From positions 1 to 14,147 of the forward strand of contig DHSO01000050.1 in NCBI GenBank assembly GCA_002410505.1: a stretch of DNA of 14,147 bases, read 5' to 3'. The position numbers were made by a program, and so were the translations under genes. Within the stretch, counting starts at the first letter, position 1; the number at the start of each line of letters is the position of its first letter. Origin of the DNA: Cloacimonetes bacterium UBA5284. GTDB lineage: Bacteria > Cloacimonadota > Cloacimonadia > Cloacimonadales > Cloacimonadaceae. A model generated the notes under the pieces. The model had not been told where the DNA came from. It did not search any database and saw nothing but the letters and a program-made list of their open reading frames with translations. Below are positions 6,846 to 13,997 of this stretch, one piece after another.

Positions 6846-7916
6846 TTATCCGCTGATGATTGCCGATACCAGGTTCTTCTCGTCGATCTGAATCAGGATA
6901 ATATTGATTGCTGAGGTGATGGGCACAGCGAGCACCATTCCCACAATTCCCCACACCCAGCCCCAAAAAATGAGGGAAACCAGTACCATGATGGGGCTCA
7001 GATTCAAGTTTTCCCCCTGAATCTTTGGTTCCAGCACATTGCCAAATAGCATCTGTGTGGCTATGATCAACACGGCAAAAGATAAAGTTCTGAAATCAAG
7101 CCCGGATTGGAGGAAGCTGATCAGAATGGGTATGCCGCTGGCTATGATGCTGCCGATATTGGGAATGAAATTCATCACAAAGAGCAGGATGCCGCAAACC
7201 AGTACAAAATCCACTCCATACATAATCATCAGGATCATACCCACAATCGCCGTGCATAAACTGATTACCGTTTTGGTAAGCAGATAGCGTTGGATCTGCT
7301 GTTGAATATTGCCCAGCGTGGTCTCAGTGCGCTTCCGATCATACTCACTAAGCACTGTATTCAAGCGCTTGGCAAGGCTTCCATCCTGAGCCACGATAAA
7401 CATTAGGAAGATGATGATAAGAATGAAATTCCAACTGATATCCACTGTGGTAGCCATCAGATTTGAGATCGCCCCGGAAATCGAGAAACCTCCGGGGGAT
7501 AAAAGCTGGGTAAGGTCATATCCGAAGCCTTCACCCATTGCCAGATCAAAGCGAGCGGAGAAATCTTCAAAGCGCAAAATGGCATCTTGCATTCTCAAGA
7601 TCAGATTGGTCTGATAACGCGGAAAGCCGGTCACCAGTGAATTTGCCGCCGAGGAGATCAGCAGGGTGGACGCGATCATCAGGATAATGATGATCACCAG
7701 CATCAATGCCATTATGATACTGATGTGTACTTTTTTCTTTCGCAGATACTTATTCAACGGAGCAAAGACAAAGCTGAGAAAGATGGCAAAGACCAGAGGG
7801 ATAAAGATGGATTTGAGTGTCCTGAAAATGAGAACCAGAATGGGAATCGCGATGATAGTGAGCAGAATACGGATCCACCGTAGCTCCAGATCAGTTCTAT
7901 TACACTCTTTTGCCAT
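6846..7916 (-). CDS. AI-2E family (PF01594-type) membrane permease
   Basis: 356 aa, normal for the family. GGAG 7 nt upstream supports the ATG at 7916. Hydrophobic segments are at about 16-34, 36-54, 66-90, 160-176, 212-232, 236-262, 276-292 and 306-340, with a long soluble stretch at 91-158 as in other members. The family hallmarks are present: NFIPNIGSIIASGIP (249-263) and the EPKIQG...LSPIMVLVSLIFWG block (296-319) followed by GIVGMVLAVP. Members are inner-membrane proteins described as AI-2 exporters (TqsA), Na+/H+ antiporters or efflux permeases; the annotation name does not prove quorum-sensing transport here. The stop codon is 3 nt from that of era on the other strand. A sigma70-like promoter precedes it. 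Confidence 0.9.
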   Translation of the reverse strand: MAKECNRTDLELRWIRILLTIIAIPILVLIFRTLKSIFIPLVFAIFLSFVFAPLNKYLRKKKVHISIIMALMLVIIIILMIASTLLISSAANSLVTGFPRYQTNLILRMQDAILRFEDFSARFDLAMGEGFGYDLTQLLSPGGFSISGAISNLMATTVDISWNFILIIIFLMFIVAQDGSLAKRLNTVLSEYDRKRTETTLGNIQQQIQRYLLTKTVISLCTAIVGMILMIMYGVDFVLVCGILLFVMNFIPNIGSIIASGIPILISFLQSGLDFRTLSFAVLIIATQMLFGNVLEPKIQGENLNLSPIMVLVSLIFWGWVWGIVGMVLAVPITSAINIILIQIDEKNLVSAIISG

Positions 7917-7945
7917 AACTTTCTCCTCTACTGGTACTTACTGTA

Positions 7946-7994
7946 CGATCGATGATCGAATTGCAATTAAATACGAAGCCCGGGTTTTTGTCAA
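7946..7994 (-). promoter_or_regulatory. Promoter of the AI-2E permease with palindromic operator candidates
   Basis: On the minus strand TTGACA (7994-7989) and TTTAAT (7971-7966) are separated by exactly 17 nt, a good sigma70-type match. The perfect palindrome AATTGCAATT (7959-7968) overlaps the -10, and CGATC-gat-GATCG (7946-7958) covers the likely start-site region. CCCGGG lies in the spacer. Two palindromes over the core promoter suggest a repressor site. Confidence 0.6.
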
Positions 7995-8003
7995 GAAATC
8001 GCT

Positions 8004-10088
8004 TCAATATTTCTTTTTCCAGATCGATATATGCAAATAGCGAAGCTGAGCCCGTCTGGCTTCCAGGCGCAATTCCTGTTTGCAAGCCGGGACCTCGTCG
8101 ATCAGCTCAAACTGAGCAGACAATTCATCCTTCAGCCAGGAAAATCCGGAATATGGCTCTCCATCTTTACGGATGCCGGCTGGCCTGTTTGCCCCGGCAA
8201 AGGCGTAACTATCTGCCAGCACCAGATATCCTCCCTGCAGTATGCGATTGGGGATTTCGCGGATGAAGCCTACGGGATCCCGCGCCTCTTCCAGGCTGTT
8301 AACTGCCAGCACCAGATCGTAATCTTGGAATTTCGCTGCCAGATTCGAGCTGTCTGCCTGCCAGAATTCAACCCTGTCTGCACAGTTTTCTAAGTCCATG
8401 TCTACCAGATTTTTCTCCTTGGTAGATACTATTTCACCCTCGTCGATGTGAGTGTAACGGATAAATCCTTCTTCTTTCATCCGTGTTGCCATGCGGATAA
8501 AGCGTGCCGTAAAATCCAGACCCACAACCCGTTCCGCATTACGTGCCAGTTCAAAAGACATTCTTCCCGTCTTGCAACCCGCATTCAAGACCTTTTTTCC
8601 TGTCACAGACAGCCCGCTGCAGTAAATCTTGTCCAGCAATCGGCGGGCAAAATCTGAATCCCAATCCAGATCGCAGAACGGCACTATATCCGGATCGTTT
8701 TCGTAGAGATCGTCTTCCGGCACGATTTCGGCATCACTTTGTACGTATCGGAAACCGGCATGTTGATAGAAGTGCCGCCGGAAAGCATAACGGGAAGCCC
8801 GCACAGCCTCATTGCCGGTACTGATAAAGCTGCCGCCTTTGATCAGATTGTGGCGGGTGTCGAAAGTGGGAACGCTGAAGTCGTCGTAATAGGGATGAGT
8901 TTTGAAGCCCGGAAAGCTGGATATGGGTGTTTCGGTCCATTGCCACACGTTTCCCACGATGTCGTAGAACTCATCGAAGGCAAAGCGGTCCACCGGACAA
9001 GCCGAGCAGAAATACTCCAGATTGATATTGCCCGGAGCTTGATCCCACAGAGTTTGATCGCTATCCATATGCAGATCCCGCAAGCGATACCATTCTGCTT
9101 CGGTTGGGAGCCGCACAGGCTTTGCCTCCATTTCTGTCTTCCAATTGCAAAATGCTTTGGCTTCCAAGTAGTTAATCTCCACCGGATGGCTCCAGGGCAT
9201 GGGAATTTCTTTGGCTATCTGGCGCAAAAAGTACAGTCCATTATCTCTTTTGCGCCAAAAACGTGGCATACCCGCCTTTTGAAAGCTATTCCATTGCCAG
9301 CCTTCGGGAGTCCAAAAGCTTTCTTCATCGTAGCCTCCGGCTTCTACAAACTGCAGATATTCTTTATTTGAAACCAGATATTTGGAGGCCAGAAAGTCCG
9401 CGACCGGTACTTCCTTTTTTCCGTATTCATTGTCCCAGCCATAGTAGGGGTCATCATGGTCCTTACCCATGATTTGCAGGGCACCGGCAACGGGAAGCAA
9501 TTCATTTTGCGGAGCCGGGCTATCCTCTTCGCAGGCATTCCAATATGGCAGATCCCGCACTTTGTCCAGAGGCATCTGGCGGATCAGCACCGAAGAAGTC
9601 TCCAGATGAATGCGCTGATGCTCTGCTCCCATCACGATTGCCCACCAGGGGCTGTCCCAATTGATGCCTCCTTCGGGGGCAGGAAGGGCGGTGATAAGCC
9701 GGTCCACAAGCTCGCGCACCGCATCCCGATAAGCCCGTACTTCTGTTACAGATGGCCAGTCATAATGAGCGTCATTGAGATCATCCCAGCTCATCTCGTC
9801 CACTCCCACAGCAAACATGGATTCAAATCTCGGATTTACACGTTCGGTGATGATGCCGGCGATATTCAACTTGTTGATGTAAAAAACAGCTGTATGCCCA
9901 AAATAGAAGATCAGAGGATGGCGCAAGGGATCCGGCCGCAAATAAAAGCAGGAATCATCCGCCAGAATCTCGTAAAGCTTTTCATCTATACTAAAGCTTT
10001 TATGAAAGTACCGTCGGATTCGTTCCCTAATTTCTTCAGGACTCCCTTCCTTCAGGTGTGGGGTTTTTGTTATTTTCAGATCTTCCAT
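8004..10088 (-). CDS. ovoA: OvoA: 5-histidylcysteine sulfoxide synthase fused to 4-mercaptohistidine N-methyltransferase
   Basis: 694 aa from the ATG at 10088 (GGAGG 6 nt upstream); an in-frame ATG 30 nt earlier lies at the expected transcription start and is rejected. Three domains in order. First, a DinB/EgtB-like iron domain (about 10-190) with FYFGHTA (His65) and HQRIHLE (His157, His161, Glu163), the HX3HXE metal motif. Second, an FGE/sulfatase-modifying-factor fold (about 215-455) with RLPTEAEW, YDIVGNVWQWTE and KGGSF. Third, a SAM methyltransferase (about 485-694) with GCKTGR as motif I. Long segments (RPDPLRHPLIFYFGH, VNPRFESMFAVGVDEMSWDD) match OvoA rather than EgtB as I remember them. 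The enzyme couples cysteine to histidine C5 using Fe(II) and O2, then N-methylates the thiol-histidine towards ovothiol A. The lyase cleaving the sulfoxide is not in this window. Motif I reads NAGCKTG instead of the usual D-x-G-C, and the methyltransferase part looks less conserved than the synthase. Confidence 0.9.
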   Translation of the reverse strand: MEDLKITKTPHLKEGSPEEIRERIRRYFHKSFSIDEKLYEILADDSCFYLRPDPLRHPLIFYFGHTAVFYINKLNIAGIITERVNPRFESMFAVGVDEMSWDDLNDAHYDWPSVTEVRAYRDAVRELVDRLITALPAPEGGINWDSPWWAIVMGAEHQRIHLETSSVLIRQMPLDKVRDLPYWNACEEDSPAPQNELLPVAGALQIMGKDHDDPYYGWDNEYGKKEVPVADFLASKYLVSNKEYLQFVEAGGYDEESFWTPEGWQWNSFQKAGMPRFWRKRDNGLYFLRQIAKEIPMPWSHPVEINYLEAKAFCNWKTEMEAKPVRLPTEAEWYRLRDLHMDSDQTLWDQAPGNINLEYFCSACPVDRFAFDEFYDIVGNVWQWTETPISSFPGFKTHPYYDDFSVPTFDTRHNLIKGGSFISTGNEAVRASRYAFRRHFYQHAGFRYVQSDAEIVPEDDLYENDPDIVPFCDLDWDSDFARRLLDKIYCSGLSVTGKKVLNAGCKTGRMSFELARNAERVVGLDFTARFIRMATRMKEEGFIRYTHIDEGEIVSTKEKNLVDMDLENCADRVEFWQADSSNLAAKFQDYDLVLAVNSLEEARDPVGFIREIPNRILQGGYLVLADSYAFAGANRPAGIRKDGEPYSGFSWLKDELSAQFELIDEVPACKQELRLEARRAQLRYLHISIWKKKY

Positions 10089-10119
10089 TGTTCCTCCAAA
10101 ACCGAAATCATAAATCACT

Positions 10120-10149
10120 ATTATCAGGATAGTCCAAAGCGTATGTAAA
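10120..10149 (-). promoter_or_regulatory. ovoA: ovoA promoter
   Basis: Minus-strand TTTACA (10149-10144) and GATAAT (10125-10120) with an 18-nt spacer. The expected start site near 10113 gives a leader of about 25 nt ahead of the GGAGG and the 10088 ATG. This promoter lies after the stop of the Omp85 gene, so ovoA can be expressed independently although the two genes are co-oriented. Confidence 0.55.
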
Positions 10150-10154
10150 GCAAG

Positions 10155-11219
10155 CTAAAACACCTCTCTGGCGTTGATGATAAAATTGAAAGAATCCGCT
10201 CCAAAGCCAAAATCCGCCCTCAAATTCAAACGTTCTTCCGGCAGGATGGAAAAGCGCAGCCCCGCGCCCATCGACCAATGTAAGTCCGTGATATCCAGAT
10301 CCGCAAAGCTCTGCGCTACTCTGCCGCTTTCGGCAAAAGCCACAAAACCCAGCCGACGCCAGAATCCGATTTCGAAGGGAAAGCTGCGCTGCTCGATGCG
10401 CGCAGTGAGGCTCACATCGTCGATAAAGCGTTTACTGTCGTATGCTCGCAGGTATTTGCCCAATTCGGGATACTTGTAAAATGGGGTGTCGCCTTCGTTG
10501 ATCTCCAGATTTGTCTGCATTGCCAATACATGCTTATCTCCAAGTGGGATGTAGGTACGGGCATCGAAATACTGTTTATGCCAACCGTAGTCACTCCCCA
10601 AAGCAGGATCAAACCAGATCTGCCGAATTTCCAGCTTAGTCCCGCCACGGGGAAAATAGCTTTTGTCGCTGCTATCGTATTTCAGAACTATGCCCAACCC
10701 GCTGAATTGCCCATCTTTCTTGCCGATTATGGAACTGTTTTCCAGCATTCCGTCACCCTGCACTTTGTGTATGACATGCTTGCCGATATCGCTCTGCAAC
10801 GCCACACTCAGTCGCTGCGATATGTAATAGCGAAATGTGCTTTCTGCGCTGTATGATTCCGCAGTGAAGCCCTCATGCACATCATCCACGGTTTCGTTAC
10901 CAATCCCGTAAAAAGTATCCGGCCAGTTTTTTAGCACTATCGAAGATTCCAAGCTGAACCCGGATAATTCATAAGCCGGTATCAGTGCAAGAAGAAACTG
11001 TCGATTTTGCGAATAGATGGTGTTTCCCAACAGCGATATCATGTTCGGTGATAGCGGATCGTCTTCAGAGGCAAAATCATAGCGAACAAAGCTAAAAGCT
11101 CCCAAAAAAGCACGTGTCTCTGAAGAATATGCCAGATATGGATAGGCAGCAACATTAAGCTGCGCGGACAGTGGCAAGACCAGCCACAACATAGCAAGTA
11201 TTGTATAGATAGATTTCAT
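10155..11219 (-). CDS. POTRA-less Omp85-family outer-membrane barrel (BamA/TamA C-terminal domain)
   Basis: 354 aa with a Sec signal peptide of about 20 residues (MKSIYTILAMLWLVLPLSAQ). The rest is predicted barrel and matches the bacterial surface antigen domain: YFPRGGTKLEI (188-198), the loop-6-like GKYLRAYDSKRF (254-265, in place of the family's RGY/RGF motif), GFVAFAESGRV (291-301), a GAGLRF strand (318-323), and a terminal Phe. Only about 5 residues separate the signal peptide from the first strand, so no POTRA domain is present, as in the 'noNterm' Omp85 proteins reported from Bacteroidota-type bacteria. Their function is unsettled (small-molecule or lipid passage, or help to other barrels). 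The Shine-Dalgarno is weak (AGAAG). It lies 66 nt upstream of ovoA on the same strand; a functional link is unproven. Confidence 0.82.
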   Translation of the reverse strand: MKSIYTILAMLWLVLPLSAQLNVAAYPYLAYSSETRAFLGAFSFVRYDFASEDDPLSPNMISLLGNTIYSQNRQFLLALIPAYELSGFSLESSIVLKNWPDTFYGIGNETVDDVHEGFTAESYSAESTFRYYISQRLSVALQSDIGKHVIHKVQGDGMLENSSIIGKKDGQFSGLGIVLKYDSSDKSYFPRGGTKLEIRQIWFDPALGSDYGWHKQYFDARTYIPLGDKHVLAMQTNLEINEGDTPFYKYPELGKYLRAYDSKRFIDDVSLTARIEQRSFPFEIGFWRRLGFVAFAESGRVAQSFADLDITDLHWSMGAGLRFSILPEERLNLRADFGFGADSFNFIINAREVF

Positions 11220-11618
11220 TAGTCTTCTTTTATCACAAAGGGATTTCTATAATAGTATAATCTTTATGTAAGGAATACACTTTCTTTTTTTGCAAGGCCC
11301 GGCTTAGACTGCCCCTCTGCCGAATGCTCCGGCTTCGCCTGCGCAGCTGAACGGTAGTGCCCCCCTATTGCATGTTCGTTTAGCAAAATATACAGCCTTT
11401 TCAGCTCTCTCAAGCTTCTCAACCCTAAGCATTCTCCATCCCCTGTGGACACATTTCAACGCTAAAAAGCCTTTAACAGAAGGTATTTACGGATTCAAAT
11501 CCCCCGCCAGGACAGATGTTTGACCTGCAGTATTCTTGCCTGAATCATTATTTTTTCTTGACCTGCATCTAGGGTCAAAAATGATTTCGCTAATAATGAC
11601 ATCAGGGAGGTATAAACC
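11220..11618. other. Intergenic region with a GC-rich patch of unknown nature
   Basis: About 400 nt between divergent genes. Positions 11295-11375 are clearly GC-richer than the AT-rich flanks and contain CTGCGCAG and GCCG...CGGC inverted repeats. A 62-codon minus-strand frame spans part of the region but has no signal or motif I recognise, and I do not call it. I found no tRNA, SRP or tmRNA hallmarks. A hairpin AAAAAGCCTTT-aacag-AAGG (11464-11482) resembles the one at 4559-4579. The right end carries TGACC half-sites, annotated separately. Confidence 0.45.
11520..11578 (+). promoter_or_regulatory. Operator candidate: repeated TTGACC half-sites upstream of the GyrI-like gene
   Basis: TTGACCTGCA occurs at 11520-11529 and again at 11558-11567 (38 nt apart). 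The second copy forms an inverted repeat with GGTCAA at 11573-11578 (9-nt spacer). The second TTGACC could serve as a -35 with ATGATT (11581-11586) 17 nt downstream, a weak -10. The layout of two direct and one inverted half-site suggests binding of a dimeric regulator. Confidence 0.45.
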
Positions 11619-12164
11619 ATGAAGGAGATATTAGTTATCCTCCTCATCAGCTTTGTGATGGTTACACTAATGGCACAGGAGCCCGTCGAAAAGCCTGTTC
11701 CCAAGATGGATAGCAAAGCAGAAATGAAAATGGTCGGCATACAGCTTTTGAACTCAATGGACAGCGATGAGATGTCCGATTTATGGAGAAACTTTGCTAC
11801 AGTGGTGGACAACATCCCCCACCGGGTTAAGGGTCCCCATTACGGTATCAGTTTTTTTACCAAAGACTACAACCCGCAGACTGACGAAGGTTATGGCTAC
11901 ATGGCCGCTGTGGAAGTATCCGAGATAAAGGACATCCCTCACGGCTGTGTGAGCAGAATTATTCCTGCCTCAGATTACGCAGTATTTAGCTATGAAGGCA
12001 ATGTGGAACACTTAGGGGATATGTACGCTTTCATCTATGGAGAATGGATGAGATCCGGCGAAGTAATCCCCAAGATGCAGGAATCGTTTGAAGAATATGA
12101 CATTAACTTCAATCCTGAAGCCGAGACCAATATCATCCGGATCTGGGTGCCGGTGAATAATTAG
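11619..12164 (+). CDS. Exported GyrI-like (AraC effector-binding type) small-molecule-binding protein
   Basis: 181 aa; GGGAGG 8 nt upstream. Residues 1-19 are a hydrophobic signal peptide (MKEILVILLISFVMVTLMA), followed by a short Pro/Lys linker. From about residue 50 the pattern fits the effector-binding domain of the GyrI/Rob/BmrR superfamily: LWRNF (55-59), HYGIS (74-78), GYMAAVEV (93-100), IPASDYAVFSYEG (115-127), YAFIYGEWMRSG (136-147), FEEYD (157-161, with the conserved Glu region) and IRIWVPV (173-179). Such domains bind drugs or other amphipathic ligands, usually fused to a DNA-binding domain or alone in the cytoplasm. No DNA-binding domain is present, and the signal predicts export to the periplasm or membrane anchoring. 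The fold assignment is from pattern recognition; ligand and role are unknown. Confidence 0.75.
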   Translation: MKEILVILLISFVMVTLMAQEPVEKPVPKMDSKAEMKMVGIQLLNSMDSDEMSDLWRNFATVVDNIPHRVKGPHYGISFFTKDYNPQTDEGYGYMAAVEVSEIKDIPHGCVSRIIPASDYAVFSYEGNVEHLGDMYAFIYGEWMRSGEVIPKMQESFEEYDINFNPEAETNIIRIWVPVNN

Positions 12165-12484
12165 CCGGAGGAAGAAACAAAAGCAGTTCTGACCAGGCAG
12201 CTCTTGCTATCAGTTGCCGGCATCGACCGATTTTTTAAGAATATGCCGTGGATTCCGAAAAAACGGTCTACGCTTCTTAAGAGCGTAAGGATCTCCAAAA
12301 ACCTTGATTTTCTTCTTTACATAAATCCGCTTTTCGTCGGGATGGTTCTGATATCATCAAGATTTTATGCTTGGTTTCCCACTATGATAAGTATATAATG
12401 TAGTTGAACCTATTGGTTTCGGATTATATGTATTGATTTTCATTTTTAAAAGCTTACGAATACTTTATGTAATAGGAGATCAAA
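12165..12484. other. Intergenic region before htrA with two adjacent hairpins
   Basis: 320 nt with no convincing gene. An orphan SD-like GGAGGAAG (12167-12174) is not followed by a start codon. Hairpin 1: GACCG-a-TTTTTT (12225-12236) with AAAAAACGGTC (12258-12268), 11 bp with one bulged A. Hairpin 2 begins at the next base: TACGCT (12269-12274) with AGCGTA (12282-12287). Neither is followed by a T run. The right part holds the htrA promoter. A 64-codon TTG-initiated frame at 12204-12398 has no SD and is not called. Confidence 0.45.
12371..12399 (+). promoter_or_regulatory. Promoter of the HtrA protease gene
   Basis: TTGGTT (12371-12376), 17-nt spacer, perfect TATAAT (12394-12399). It gives a leader of about 80 nt. 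A second possible pair, TTGAAC (12404) with TATATG, lies just downstream. No recognisable sigmaE-type site was found. Confidence 0.6.
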
Positions 12485-13951
12485 ATGAGATTAGTAAAAA
12501 GTATGGCAATTCTGCTGATGTTGATCAGCCTCAGCAGTTGCGCGCAGGCACGTTCAGCGATGTTGGGTGCCGATGGACAAAGTCCGGTGGTCAAGGTTGT
12601 TCGCGATGTAAGAGAAGCGGTTGTACAGATCAAAGTGGAAGCTCAGGTGAGTGCCAGACAAAACAGCAATCCTTTTTTCAACGACGATCCATTCTTCCGT
12701 TTTTTCTTTCCCACACCTGAACGTCAGCGCCAGGTAACCTCGATGGGAAGCGGATTTATCTATGAATACAATCCCGGAACCCGAGAAGCTTTTATAATGA
12801 CAAACAATCATGTGGCGGAGCGCGGCAGAGATGGCAAGATCACTGTTACCCTTGCCGATAAAAATACCTACACTGCCAGTGTGGTAGGCCTGGACGCAAA
12901 CACAGACGTCGCCGTTGTCAAGATCAAGATAAAAGAAGGTGAAGAGATAACTGTCGCTCCCTTGGGAGATAGCTCTCTGTTGGAAATCGGCGAGTGGGCA
13001 ATCGCCATCGGAAATCCTTTTGCCGAGGGTTTGGAACGCACTGTCACCCTGGGCGTGATATCTGCTTTGGGACGTTATGACATCATGAGTGGCGAAAACG
13101 CCTTACTGTATCAGGATTTTATTCAAACCGATGCCGCCATCAATCCCGGAAACAGCGGAGGCCCCCTGCTGAACATCAATGGTGAAGTGATCGGCATCAA
13201 TACTGCAATCACCAGCACCAGTGGCGGCAATATCGGCATAGGATTTGCCATACCCATCAATCTTGCCAAACGCGTAGTTGATGACTTGGTGGCCAGCGGT
13301 AGAGTGCAAAGAGCATATATCGGCATACTTCCCCAAGAGATAACGTCAGACCTTGTAGAGGCGTTTAACCTGAGCGAAGTGGCCGGTGTTCTGATCGCCA
13401 AAGTAGAGAAGGAAAGCCCCGCCGAAAGTGCAGGATTGAAAGCCGGGGATGTGATTTTGGAAATCTCCGGTGAAAAGATCAGCAACGTTGCCAGATTCCG
13501 CATAGCTGTAGCTACTGCGGAGATCGGATCCAAAGTGCCGATAAAGATATTGAGAGACAATAAAGAGAAAGTAATGAACGTTACCTTGGAAGCCTTCCCC
13601 GAAGACAGCGTGGCGGCAAACGCCGAAAATGGAGTGAAAACTGCCATTTCCACCGGTATCAGTGTGGAAAGCATCGACGGCACTCTGGCCAAACGCATGA
13701 ATATAAACAGTGACAAAGGCGTGGTGGTGAGCTCCGTAGATGCAAATTCCCCCGCTTCTCAGGCAGGATTGCAAACTGGCATGGTGATTCTGCAGATTGA
13801 AGGGACAGAAGTAAACAGCGTCGGCGAATTCAATAGTGTATTGGCTTCTGCCAAGGAACAAATGGAAGAAGATGGACGTAAAACCATCAGACTATATGTG
13901 ATGGATCGCAATCAGATACCCAGATTCATGGTGCTGAGATTTGAAGACTGA
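12485..13951 (+). CDS. HtrA/DegP-type serine protease, predicted lipoprotein
   Basis: 488 aa; AGGAG 7 nt upstream of ATG. The signal peptide ends in a lipobox LSSC (Cys19), so the mature protein should be lipid-anchored, unlike classical soluble DegP. The protease domain (about 33-272) carries the triad His109 (TNNHVAE), Asp141 (NTDVAVVKI) and Ser224 (NPGNSGGPL). The regulatory LA-loop region has the typical NDDPFFRFFFP. Two PDZ domains follow (about 276-370 and 387-486), each with the usual SPAxxAGLxxGxxIL core. It is predicted to degrade or refold misfolded envelope proteins, fitting the barrel-rich neighbourhood. The lipobox residue at +2 is Ala, which in E. coli would favour sorting to the outer membrane; whether that rule holds here is unknown. 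Monocistronic, ended by the terminator at 13968. DegP, DegQ and MucD cannot be told apart from sequence alone. Confidence 0.93.
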   Translation: MRLVKSMAILLMLISLSSCAQARSAMLGADGQSPVVKVVRDVREAVVQIKVEAQVSARQNSNPFFNDDPFFRFFFPTPERQRQVTSMGSGFIYEYNPGTREAFIMTNNHVAERGRDGKITVTLADKNTYTASVVGLDANTDVAVVKIKIKEGEEITVAPLGDSSLLEIGEWAIAIGNPFAEGLERTVTLGVISALGRYDIMSGENALLYQDFIQTDAAINPGNSGGPLLNINGEVIGINTAITSTSGGNIGIGFAIPINLAKRVVDDLVASGRVQRAYIGILPQEITSDLVEAFNLSEVAGVLIAKVEKESPAESAGLKAGDVILEISGEKISNVARFRIAVATAEIGSKVPIKILRDNKEKVMNVTLEAFPEDSVAANAENGVKTAISTGISVESIDGTLAKRMNINSDKGVVVSSVDANSPASQAGLQTGMVILQIEGTEVNSVGEFNSVLASAKEQMEEDGRKTIRLYVMDRNQIPRFMVLRFED

Positions 13952-13967
13952 GTAATCGCTCATACAG

Positions 13968-13997
13968 GCCGGAGCCAACGTGGTTCCGGCTTTTTTT
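13968..13997 (+). terminator. Rho-independent terminator of the HtrA gene
   Basis: GCCGGAGCC (13968-13976), loop AACGT, GGTTCCGGC (13982-13990) with one G-U pair, then seven T. It begins 16 nt after the stop codon. Confidence 0.93.

Noticed and set aside
8739..9371. 210-codon plus-strand frame opposite ovoA
   Set aside because: ovoA is conserved across the whole segment on the minus strand; the antisense frame shows no protein-like features.
11264..11452. 62-codon minus-strand frame in the 11220-11618 gap
   Set aside because: No plausible SD, no recognisable motif, and composition follows the GC-rich patch rather than coding sequence.
11489..11510. tRNA T-arm-like GGATTCAAATCC
   Set aside because: The flanks do not form the 5-bp T stem, and no anticodon arm or acceptor stem can be found upstream.
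12204..12398. 64-codon frame after the GyrI-like gene, in the same frame as it past its TAG stop
   Set aside because: The open stretch of about 77 codons after the TAG suggested read-through, but the effector-binding domain already ends normally (IRIWVPV). The frame starts with TTG without an SD, matches no family I know and overlaps the hairpins.
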